A stretch of 12,528 bases of DNA, from contig JACPJY010000364.1 of assembly GCA_016187325.1 (NCBI GenBank), forward strand, positions 1 through 12,528, read 5' to 3'. The stretch comes from Rhodospirillales bacterium. GTDB taxonomy: Bacteria; Pseudomonadota; Alphaproteobacteria; Rhodospirillales; Casp-alpha2. Positions 1 to 6,189 of this stretch are shown here, piece after piece (position 1 is the stretch's first letter; every line of letters starts with the position of its first letter). A program made the position numbers and the translations under genes. Below the pieces are notes generated by a model. It ran no database searches, was not told where the DNA came from, and saw only the letters and a program-made list of their open reading frames with translations.

Positions 1-781
1 GCGCCGTCGCCGGCAGGTGCGCCCGGCACTTCTTGGCCTCAGCCAGCGCGATGCCTAAGTCCTTGTGCATCCACTTGGTGGCGAAGCCGAAATCGAACTT
101 GTCGTCGATCATGGTCAAGGCCCGGTTGTCCATCTGCCACGACTGCGCGGCGCCCTTGGCGATGACGCCCACCACCTTCTTGGCGTCCAGCCCGGCCCTT
201 TCGGCGAACGCCAGACCTTCGGCCAGGCCCTGCACCAAGCCGACGATGCACACCTGGTTAACCGCCTTGGTGACCTGGCCGGCGCCGACTGGCCCCAACA
301 GGGTGACGGCACGGGCGTAGGCCTTGATCACCGGCGCCGCGACGTCGAAGTGCCGCCTGTCGCCGCCGACCATCACCGTCAGCACGCCGTTCTCGGCCCC
401 GGCCTGGCCGCCGGACACCGGCCCGTCGAGGAAGCCGATGCCGCGCTTCCTGGCCTCGGCGTCGATCTCCTTGGCGACCCGGGCCGACGCCGTGGTGTGG
501 TCGCAGTAGACCGCGCCCCGCTTCATGCCGGCGAGGATGCCGTCGTTGCCGAAGGCGACCTGGCGCAGGTGGTCGTCGTTGCCGACGCAACTGAACACCA
601 CGTCGGCGTCCTTGGCCGCGGCGGCCGGCGTCTTCGCCATTTTTCCGCCGTGTTTCTTGGCCCATTCCTGGGCCCGCTTCGGGCTGCGGTTGTAGACGGT
701 GACTTGGTGGCCGGCCTTGACCAAGTGCCCGGCCATCGGAAAGCCCATCACGCCGAGGCCGATGAATGCCGTGTTTGCCAT
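1..781 (-). CDS. NAD(P)-dependent beta-hydroxyacid dehydrogenase, 3-hydroxyisobutyrate dehydrogenase family (3' end outside window)
   Basis: This is a partial gene: 260 codons are visible from an ATG at 781-779, and the C-terminus lies beyond position 1. The N-terminal Rossmann motif GLGVMG is at residues 8-13. The second strand ends in VYNRS, and an Arg there usually goes with NADP(H) rather than NAD. The family substrate-binding signature appears as GPVSGG, and the catalytic Lys lies in GQVTKAVNQ. Enzymes of this family reversibly oxidise 3-hydroxyisobutyrate, tartronate semialdehyde or related short beta-hydroxyacids in the cytoplasm; the exact substrate cannot be read here. The start is supported by a GGGAGG-type ribosome site about 8 bases upstream. 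It follows its paralogue at 799-1674 after only 17 bp on the same strand, so the two are probably cotranscribed. Many blocks are shared with that paralogue, including GAAQSWQMDNRA and KFDFGFA, so this is a tandem duplication. The family call is secure and the substrate is unknown. Confidence 0.93.
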   Translation of the reverse strand, partial: MANTAFIGLGVMGFPMAGHLVKAGHQVTVYNRSPKRAQEWAKKHGGKMAKTPAAAAKDADVVFSCVGNDDHLRQVAFGNDGILAGMKRGAVYCDHTTASARVAKEIDAEARKRGIGFLDGPVSGGQAGAENGVLTVMVGGDRRHFDVAAPVIKAYARAVTLLGPVGAGQVTKAVNQVCIVGLVQGLAEGLAFAERAGLDAKKVVGVIAKGAAQSWQMDNRALTMIDDKFDFGFATKWMHKDLGIALAEAKKCRAHLPATA

Positions 782-798
782 GATTTCCGCCCTCCCGC

Positions 799-1674
799 CT
801 ATGGGTTGGTCAACAGGCGATAGAGAGCGGTGTTGTCGAGCCGGCCCTCGCCGCGGTCCTGGATCCGGGCGTAGAAGTCCTCGATCAGCGCCGTCAGCGG
901 CAGTTGCGCGCCGTTGTTGCGGGCCTCGTCGAGACAAATGCCCAAGTCCTTGCGCATCCAGTCGCAGGCGAAGCCAAAGTCGAACTTGCCGTCGACCATG
1001 GTGCGCGCACGGTTGTCCATTTGCCACGACTGGGCGGCGCCCTTCGAGATGGTCTCCACCACCAGGTGCGGATCGAGCCCCGACTTGACCGCCAGGTGCA
1101 TGCCCTCGGCGAGCGCCTGGATGGCCGCGGCGCAGCACATCTGGTTGACCATCTTGGTCAATTGCCCCGAGCCCACCGGCCCCATCAGGGTGACCGCCTT
1201 GGCATAGGGCTTCATCGCCGGCTCGCCGGTCCTGAACGCCTTGGCGTCGCCCCCGACCATGATCGTCAGCTGCCCCTTCTTCGCCCCTTCCTGGCCGCCG
1301 GACACCGGCGCATCGAGGAACGCGACTCCCTTCTTCTTCGCCTCGGCGGCAAGCTTGCGGGCGATGCTGGCTGACGCCGTGGTGTGGTCGATCAGCAGCG
1401 TCCCCTTGCCCATGCCAGCGAGCGCGCCGTCCTTGCCCAGCGTCACGGCGGCGAGATCGTCGTCGTTGCCGACGCAGGTAAGCACGATGCCGGCGCCCCG
1501 GGCGGCCTCGGCGGGTGTCTTGGCAGCGTTACCGCCATACTCCCGGACCCAGGCCTCGGCCTTGGCGGCGGTGCGGTTGTAGACGGTGACTTCGAAGTCG
1601 GCCTTCGAGAGGTGCCCGGCCATGGGATAGCCCATGTTCCCGAGCCCGATGAAGGCGGCCTTGGTGCTGCTCAT
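799..1674 (-). CDS. NAD(P)-dependent beta-hydroxyacid dehydrogenase, 3-hydroxyisobutyrate dehydrogenase family
   Basis: This is a complete 291-residue enzyme, the usual size for the family (about 290-300). The order is an N-terminal Rossmann domain with GLGNMG at residues 10-15, a VYNRT cofactor-selectivity turn that favours NADP(H), the substrate-binding signature DAPVSGG, the catalytic Lys in GQLTKMVNQ, and an all-helical C-terminal domain containing GAAQSWQMDNRA. Likely reactions are oxidation of 3-hydroxyisobutyrate or reduction of tartronate or succinate semialdehyde; the sequence does not decide between them. The ATG at 1674-1672 was chosen because the Rossmann strand follows directly. 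The reading frame stays open upstream to about 1794, but that stretch has no family similarity. The Shine-Dalgarno is weak (GAAAG about 10 bases upstream). It is the first gene of a two-gene minus-strand unit with its paralogue and is divergent from the FkbM gene. A TATAAT on the minus strand at 1756-1751 could be its -10 box. Confidence 0.95.
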   Translation of the reverse strand: MSSTKAAFIGLGNMGYPMAGHLSKADFEVTVYNRTAAKAEAWVREYGGNAAKTPAEAARGAGIVLTCVGNDDDLAAVTLGKDGALAGMGKGTLLIDHTTASASIARKLAAEAKKKGVAFLDAPVSGGQEGAKKGQLTIMVGGDAKAFRTGEPAMKPYAKAVTLMGPVGSGQLTKMVNQMCCAAAIQALAEGMHLAVKSGLDPHLVVETISKGAAQSWQMDNRARTMVDGKFDFGFACDWMRKDLGICLDEARNNGAQLPLTALIEDFYARIQDRGEGRLDNTALYRLLTNP

Positions 1675-1750
1675 GGTTCGATATCTTTCGGTTCGAATTG
1701 GCGGTTGGTTTCGGCTGGCGGGACGGATGACTGCTTGTCGGTTGCGGCGG

Positions 1751-1756
1751 ATTATA
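1751..1756 (-). promoter_or_regulatory. Possible -10 box of the dehydrogenase pair
   Basis: Read on the minus strand this is a perfect TATAAT about 77 bases upstream of the ATG at 1674, in the divergent gap between the dehydrogenase pair and the FkbM gene. AT-rich hexamers are rare in this GC-rich DNA, which makes it stand out. No good TTGACA-like -35 is found at 16-18 bp spacing (the 17-bp position reads TGGGAT), so this is a tentative call. Confidence 0.35.
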
Positions 1757-1805
1757 GGAAGCGGTTTCGGTGAATCCCAGCCCCTTTGTGGCATCCTTCA
1801 ATGGC

Positions 1806-1837
1806 TCGCCGCGGCGCCGCTTTTCACGCCGCGGCGA
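1806..1837. repeat. 11-bp perfect inverted repeat in the divergent intergenic region
   Basis: The arm TCGCCGCGGCG (1806-1816) and its exact reverse complement CGCCGCGGCGA (1827-1837) flank a 10-base spacer (1817-1826) containing TTTT. Each arm also contains the 10-bp self-palindrome CGCCGCGGCG. As RNA this would be a very stable GC-rich hairpin in the leader of the FkbM gene, ending 43 bp before its ATG. As DNA it could be a paired operator between the divergent units. No T-tract follows on either strand, so it is not a standard intrinsic terminator. Confidence 0.6.
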
Positions 1838-1880
1838 TGCCGATAAAGTCGCCGGCACGCCGGGCTGGAGGCCCGCGATC

Positions 1881-2945
1881 ATGAACGATGCGCCAGAGCT
1901 CATCGTCGGCGGCAGGCCGCCGCGCAACCCGTTCCGGGCCGAGGACCTGCCACTGATCGCCCGACTCACCCAAATCGGCTTCCACCGCTACCGCCGCCGC
2001 TGGGCGAAGCGGTTGTTCAAGCGGCCGGGGCGGATGCTGTTCGACGTCGCCTATCACGGACTCAGGCTCGGCGGCCGCGGCGCCGTGTCGGTGGATTTGC
2101 CGGGCGGGCCGGCCCGTCTCGGCTTCGATGCGCGCAAGATCCATTTTCGCGGTATCTACGACGGCGGCGCCGATGGCCACGAGCCGGAAGTGGCGGCGAT
2201 CCTGGAGACTCTGCTCGCCGGCGAGCGGGTGTTTTACGACGTCGGCGCCAACTGGGGCTATTTCACCCTCTACGCCGCCGGCATCCCGGGCTACACCGGC
2301 GCCATCCACGCTTTCGAGCCGATCGCCGACACCTTCGCCGATCTCGACGACCTTGTTCGCCAGGCCGGGATTGCCGGGCGAGTCCATTGCCACACAATCG
2401 CGCTTTCCGACTGCGACGGCGAGGCGACCATGGCCTTCGATCCCATCGACACCCGCATCGCCCGTCTCGCCGCGGCCGGCCAAGGCGGCGCCGATGGCGA
2501 CCGCCGGGTCCGGCTGGCCCGCCTCGACGGCCTCGGGCTGCCGCCGCCGTGGCTGATGAAGGTCGACGTTGAGACACACGAGGCCCAGGTGTTCCGCGGC
2601 GCCGAGGCGATGATCGCGGGCGCCAGGCCGTTCATCGTGTTCGAGAACTGGATCGAGCGCGGCGATCCGCAGGCGACGCTCAGGCCGCTGCGCACGCTCG
2701 AGGAAATGGGCTACGCGCTTTACCGGCCGTGCTGGCAGTTCAACGACGGCAAGGAGACTTTCGTGTGGCCGGAGGCGACCCCGCCCCTCCCCTCCCCGCG
2801 CCGCCGCCTCGCCCTGGTCCGCTTCGCGGCCGAAGCGCGGTTCCAGTTCGGCGAGCAGATCAACGCGCTCGCCTGTCACCGCGACCGCGTGGCGGAGCTG
2901 GCGCGGGCATTTTCGGGTGGCGGACCGGAGACCGATCTGGGATAG
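1881..2945 (+). CDS. FkbM family SAM-dependent methyltransferase
   Basis: This 354-residue protein belongs to the FkbM class of methyltransferases, which O-methylate sugars or other hydroxyl groups on surface glycans and natural products. SAM motif I is DVGANWGYFT at residues 120-129. The acidic end of strand 2 is seen in HAFEP (about 143-147). The C-terminal family signature appears as KVDVETHE (227-234) followed by VFRGAEAMI, where most relatives have an EGHE- or EGxE-like form. Residues 1-60 are basic and helical and lie outside the core domain. The start at 1881 is preferred because GGAGG sits 9 bases upstream. The frame is open to 1770, but that extension runs through the inverted repeat at 1806-1837 and has no family similarity. 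It is the first gene of the plus-strand glycan block, with a DUF6165-like gene and a GT9 gene next, so a sugar in the same polymer is a likely substrate. The methyl acceptor is unknown. Confidence 0.9.
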   Translation: MNDAPELIVGGRPPRNPFRAEDLPLIARLTQIGFHRYRRRWAKRLFKRPGRMLFDVAYHGLRLGGRGAVSVDLPGGPARLGFDARKIHFRGIYDGGADGHEPEVAAILETLLAGERVFYDVGANWGYFTLYAAGIPGYTGAIHAFEPIADTFADLDDLVRQAGIAGRVHCHTIALSDCDGEATMAFDPIDTRIARLAAAGQGGADGDRRVRLARLDGLGLPPPWLMKVDVETHEAQVFRGAEAMIAGARPFIVFENWIERGDPQATLRPLRTLEEMGYALYRPCWQFNDGKETFVWPEATPPLPSPRRRLALVRFAAEARFQFGEQINALACHRDRVAELARAFSGGGPETDLG

Positions 2946-2975
2946 ATTAGGCGCCGGCGCCGATCCGCCGGATAT

Positions 2976-2981
2976 GAGGAG
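2976..2981 (+). promoter_or_regulatory. Ribosome binding site GAGGAG that decides a TTG start
   Basis: GAGGAG at 2976-2981 is followed by 7 bases and then TTG at 2989. This is an ideal Shine-Dalgarno spacing. The competing ATG at 2974 overlaps this site and has no comparable sequence in front of it. The TTG-initiated protein also starts close to the conserved core of the family. Confidence 0.6.
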
Positions 2982-2988
2982 CAGCGCG

Positions 2989-3381
2989 TTGTCCAAGGGG
3001 CTATCCGTCGAAATCTCCCCGGGCGAGTTGATCGACAAGATCACCATCCTCGAGATCAAGCGCGAGCGCATGACGGACACGGCGAAGCTGAAGAACGTCG
3101 AGCACGAATGGACGACGCTGACCGCCGCACGCGACAGCGCCGTCAAACCGTCAGTCGAGCTCGACCGGCTGGCCGCCGAGCTGAAACAGGTCAACGAGCG
3201 TCTGTGGGAGATCGAGGACGACATCCGCGATTGCGAGCGACGAAAGGACTTCGGCAGGAAGTTCGTCGAGCTTGCCCGCGGTGTCTACATGAACAACGAC
3301 CGGCGCTCGGAGATCAAGCGCGCCATCAACCGACTCCTCGGCTCGCGCCTGACTGAAGAAAAGTCCTATGCCGCCTATTGA
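2989..3381 (+). CDS. Small DUF6165-like protein
   Basis: This is a 130-residue soluble protein when started at the TTG at 2989. The N-terminus carries VEISPGELIDKITILEIK-like sequence, which I recognise as the hallmark of DUF6165 proteins, often found beside glycosyltransferase genes. The family has no established biochemical role that I can state. Most of the chain is charged, heptad-like helix (roughly residues 20-95, rich in E, K, R and L), so a coiled coil or helical hairpin is likely. The C-terminus is basic (KRAINRLLGSRL). There is no signal peptide or membrane segment. Alternative starts are ATG 2974 and GTG 2917; the latter would overlap the FkbM gene by 29 bp. The GT9 gene begins immediately after, which suggests a partner or accessory role in the same glycan pathway. 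The gene is certain and the function is unknown. Confidence 0.88.
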   Translation: MSKGLSVEISPGELIDKITILEIKRERMTDTAKLKNVEHEWTTLTAARDSAVKPSVELDRLAAELKQVNERLWEIEDDIRDCERRKDFGRKFVELARGVYMNNDRRSEIKRAINRLLGSRLTEEKSYAAY

Positions 3382-3407
3382 GGGCGGACCTCATTGAGTG
3401 GATTGGG

Positions 3408-4535
3408 GTGATCAAACCCTTCCGGATCATGGACTGGTGGTTGGCGCGGCGGCGCCGGCGAACATCGCGCGCCGGCGAGGCCAAGGGCGTGTTGGTGATA
3501 TCGTCGGGCGGGCTCGGCGATACGGTGCTGTTTGCCCACGTCGCCGAGCGGTTCCTCGCCCTCGCCCGCAAGGCCGAGCCGGTGACCATGTTGCTGCGCG
3601 CCGACGCCATGAAGATGGCGTTCCTGCTGCCGCCCGCGGCGGCGGTGGTCGGCGTCGATTTCAAGCGCCTCGGCCGCGACCTCGGCTATCGGCGGCAGGT
3701 AACGGACGACATCTTCCGTGCCCATTACCGACTGGTGGTCCATACCGATTACCTTCGTCACCCGGACCTCGACGAGGCGCTGGTCGCCGCCGCCATGGCG
3801 CCCGAGGCGGTGGCGATGGAGCCCAGGCCGTGGCGCAAGTACGACTCGCGGCTCAACGCCAACCGCCGCCTCTACACCCGGCTTTACAACAGCGGCGCGC
3901 CGCATCTCGACAAGGTGGTGCGATGGGCACGCTTCGCCGGCTGGCTTTCCGGCCGCGATAGCGCACCGCCGATGGCCCGCCTGCCGGCGGCGAGACTCGC
4001 GGCGCCGGCGGCGGCTGGCCCGGCGGTGGTGATGCAGCCGTTCTCGGCGGTGAAGCGCAAGCAAAGCCCCCCTGCCCTCTACATGCGCATCATCGAGGCA
4101 TTGCCGAAAGGCACAGCGGTCGTCGTCACCGGCACCCCAGGCGATCTCGACGCCAATCCGGAATTCAAGGCGCTGTTGGATTTGTCGGGCGTCCGTTTCG
4201 ACGACTCCAGCTTCGCCGACCTGGTGCCGACGCTGCGCGCGGCGCGCCTGGTGGTGTCGGTGGACACGGCGTTGATGCACCTCGCCGTCGCTGTCGGCGC
4301 GCCGACGCTGTGCCTGGCCAGCGCCGCCTACGTCGGCGAGATCGTCCCCTACGACCCGGCGATCGCGCCGCCGAACGCCCGCTTCGTCTATCATTCGATG
4401 CCGTGCGAGGGCTGCCTCGGCGACTGCATCCTGCCGGCCGAGCACGGCATGTTCCCGTGCGTCGCCCGGCTGGAGGAGGAGCGCATCACCGGCACGGTGC
4501 GAGCGATGCTGGCCATGGAGTCTACACAGCGATGA
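3408..4535 (+). CDS. Glycosyltransferase family 9 (heptosyltransferase-like)
   Basis: This is about 375 residues with the GT-B fold layout of GT9 enzymes, which transfer heptose or related sugars to LPS core or other acceptors at the inner face of the inner membrane. The N-terminal nucleotide-fold motif SSGGLGDTVL lies near residues 32-41. The C-terminal donor-binding stretch VSVDTALMHLAVAVGAP (about 283-299) matches the heptosyltransferase pattern VxxDTGxxHLAAxxGxP. A cysteine cluster, C333-x2-C336-x3-C340 with another Cys near 350, follows the place where many GT9 proteins carry a similar cluster. The start is uncertain: GTG 3408 has GAGTGG 6 bases upstream and gives VIKPFRIMDWWL; ATG 3429 and TTG 3378 (which overlaps the previous stop codon) are alternatives. 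The stop overlaps the next gene in ATGA, so the two are translationally coupled. Family is secure; the sugar donor is not shown. Confidence 0.88.
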   Translation: MIKPFRIMDWWLARRRRRTSRAGEAKGVLVISSGGLGDTVLFAHVAERFLALARKAEPVTMLLRADAMKMAFLLPPAAAVVGVDFKRLGRDLGYRRQVTDDIFRAHYRLVVHTDYLRHPDLDEALVAAAMAPEAVAMEPRPWRKYDSRLNANRRLYTRLYNSGAPHLDKVVRWARFAGWLSGRDSAPPMARLPAARLAAPAAAGPAVVMQPFSAVKRKQSPPALYMRIIEALPKGTAVVVTGTPGDLDANPEFKALLDLSGVRFDDSSFADLVPTLRAARLVVSVDTALMHLAVAVGAPTLCLASAAYVGEIVPYDPAIAPPNARFVYHSMPCEGCLGDCILPAEHGMFPCVARLEEERITGTVRAMLAMESTQR

Positions 4536-6049
4536 CGCCACCCGCCGCGGCAAAAGCGACTTGGGATTTCCTCTGCCGGCACCGCCATCGGCTGTTCGGA
4601 ACCGCCGCCGCGCTGGCGCTGGCGGCCGTCGCCGCGGTGGCCGGCAGCTACCTTTTCTATCCCGGCTATCTCGACCACGGCGAGCCGAGCGTGGCGCTGA
4701 TCTCCTGGCGGCTGCTCGAAGGCATTCCCGCCTTCACGGCCTTGGACGATCCGCGACGGATCGCCAACCTGTACGGGCCGGTGACCCACATCATCCACGC
4801 CGCGGCATTTGCGTTGGCCGGCCCGTTGATCGCAGCCGGCAAGGCGGCGGCCGTCGTCGCGGCGATGCTGATTCCGGCGGCGGTGTTCATGGGCCAGCGG
4901 CGGCGTGGCATCAAAGCCGCACTCATCGGCCTCGTCATCGCGGCGGCATTGGTACTGCTGCATGTGCCGACGTCGATCTGGAACCGGCCGGATTCGTTCC
5001 TGGCGCTGATAGCGGCCCTCGCCGTGTGGACGGCCAACGCCGCCGATCCGGCTCGCGCCGAATGGCCGAAGTCGGTCCTGATCGCGGTATGCGGCGGCCT
5101 CGCGGTGGGGCTCAAGATTCACGGCGGTATCTATGTCGCGCCGGTGGTCGTCTGGCATTGCCTGAATCCGCACCGAGGCGTCCACGCGTTCGCGGTCATG
5201 TGCGCCGTCGGCGCGGGGGTTGCATTGTTGCCGTTCGCGTTCCCGGTGTTCCCACTTGCCAACTACCTGGCGTGGTTCGCGCCGGTGATCGGCAAGGAAA
5301 GCCCGCCAGCGAACGTTCTCAACATGCTTCGCTATGCGGCGATCTATCTGGTGCCGGTGGCGTTTTTCGCCGCCGCCACGATGCGCGCAGTAGACGCCAT
5401 GGCGCGGCGCGAAATGGCCTACCTCGCCACGTACGTGGCCTGCTGGGCGGTGGCGATCTACCTTGGCGCCAAGCCGGGCGCCGGCATCCACTATCTTTAT
5501 CCGTTCGCCGCGCTCACCATCGACTTGACTCTGCACCACACGCTTCGCGTTACCGACCGGCGGATGGCGGTGTGGGGCGCTATCGTCGCCTTCGCCGCTA
5601 TGGTAATGGCAATCGGCGTGCCGGTGCAGAAGCGATACTATCGCGCGCTGCATTGGCAGGAAGTGTCGCGAATCGGCGCCGAAATCCGCACCGTCATGGC
5701 GACCTACCCGGGCCGCACCATCGAGATGGGCGTCGGCGAGAACGTCGCCAGCTACCCGCGCACCTTCTACAAGACGATCCTGGTGCTGGCCGGCAATCCC
5801 TATACGCTCGATGCCGCCGTCATCATCGAATGGAGCAAGCTGGGAATCCCATTGGCCGACGCCACCCTGGCCATGATCCGCGGCTGCAGCACCGATTTGT
5901 GGCTGATCCCGATGGGCGAACGGCCGTTCACGATGGTTGGCTATTACGGCAACCGCATCTTCGAGCCGGCGTTCGTCGACGCCTTCCACGGCAGCTACGC
6001 CAAGGCGAAGTCGCTGGAATTCTTCGACGTTTGGGCGTGCAAGCGTTAG
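4532..6049 (+). CDS. Polytopic membrane protein, probable GT-C-type glycosyltransferase
   Basis: This is a 505-residue protein with about 9-11 hydrophobic segments. The first spans residues about 21-43, and the C-terminal ~120 residues are soluble and probably periplasmic. An acidic motif D48-H-G-E51 lies directly after the first membrane segment, the place where GT-C enzymes (GT39/ArnT-like) keep their catalytic Asp/Glu loop. NLYGPVTHIIHA (79-90) and WNRPDSFLALIAALAVW followed by GLAVGLKIHGG resemble the YGP and RPD...K-x blocks of GT39-like proteins. GT-C enzymes use polyprenyl-phosphate sugars outside the cytoplasmic membrane, which would fit the GT2 gene at 10719. The ATG at 4532 overlaps the stop of the GT9 gene by 4 bases (ATGA), with GGAG 11 bases upstream. 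An O-antigen ligase or polymerase is a less likely alternative. The fold assignment is inferred from topology and short motifs only. Confidence 0.8.
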   Translation: MTPPAAAKATWDFLCRHRHRLFGTAAALALAAVAAVAGSYLFYPGYLDHGEPSVALISWRLLEGIPAFTALDDPRRIANLYGPVTHIIHAAAFALAGPLIAAGKAAAVVAAMLIPAAVFMGQRRRGIKAALIGLVIAAALVLLHVPTSIWNRPDSFLALIAALAVWTANAADPARAEWPKSVLIAVCGGLAVGLKIHGGIYVAPVVVWHCLNPHRGVHAFAVMCAVGAGVALLPFAFPVFPLANYLAWFAPVIGKESPPANVLNMLRYAAIYLVPVAFFAAATMRAVDAMARREMAYLATYVACWAVAIYLGAKPGAGIHYLYPFAALTIDLTLHHTLRVTDRRMAVWGAIVAFAAMVMAIGVPVQKRYYRALHWQEVSRIGAEIRTVMATYPGRTIEMGVGENVASYPRTFYKTILVLAGNPYTLDAAVIIEWSKLGIPLADATLAMIRGCSTDLWLIPMGERPFTMVGYYGNRIFEPAFVDAFHGSYAKAKSLEFFDVWACKR

Positions 6050-6053
6050 GCTG

Positions 6054-6077
6054 CGGGGCGCCCCGGCTGACTTTTTT
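6054..6077 (+). terminator. Weak intrinsic terminator candidate
   Basis: Five bases after the stop of the GT-C-like gene is the perfect palindrome CGGGGCGCCCCG (6054-6065), followed after 6 bases by TTTTTT (6072-6077). The fold would be a 4-bp G:C stem with a GCGC loop, short for a terminator, and the T-run is offset. It may only attenuate read-through between the two gene blocks. Confidence 0.3.
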
Positions 6078-6157
6078 CGGATGGCCCCCCGCCCCGAGAT
6101 GTTGTATACGGCCCCAAGAACCGCCGCCAGACCCGACCTGGGTACCGCAAGATGCTG

Positions 6158-6189
6158 AAAAGAAAAATAAAATGACGAGGACCGCATGA
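6158..6189 (+). promoter_or_regulatory. A-rich translation leader with a 5-codon overlapping mini-ORF before the ThDP enzyme
   Basis: Thirteen of 15 bases at 6158-6172 are A, which is exceptional in this GC-rich DNA. The run ends in an ATG at 6172 that opens ATG ACG AGG ACC GCA TGA (6172-6189). The stop of this mini-ORF overlaps the ATG of the ThDP gene at 6186 in the form ATGA. GAGGA at 6177-6181 is only 4 bases from the main ATG. The A-run would keep the ribosome entry region unstructured. Whether the five codons are translated, and couple initiation, cannot be told from sequence. Confidence 0.35.

Noticed and set aside
1735..1758. Plus-strand promoter TTGTCG ... TATAGG for the FkbM gene
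   Set aside because: The spacing between the boxes is only 12 bp, too short for a sigma-70 promoter. The AT-rich core reads better as a TATAAT on the minus strand.
1675..1794. 40-residue N-terminal extension of the complete dehydrogenase
   Set aside because: The family begins directly with the Rossmann strand, which is at residues 4-10 from the ATG at 1674. The upstream frame contains the likely promoter.
1770..1880. 37-residue N-terminal extension of the FkbM protein
   Set aside because: There is no ribosome site, it has no resemblance to FkbM proteins, it runs through the strong inverted repeat, and a good GGAGG site precedes the ATG at 1881.
1824..3224. 466-codon open frame on the minus strand opposite the FkbM and DUF6165-like genes
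   Set aside because: It is the same kind of GC-driven shadow. It spans two well-supported plus-strand genes and their gap, and shows no domain pattern.
4391..6187. 598-codon open frame on the minus strand opposite the GT-C-like gene
   Set aside because: It is antisense to a gene with clear membrane topology and an ATGA junction. Its translation is low-complexity, rich in R, H, G and D with no motif, as expected of GC-rich shadow frames.
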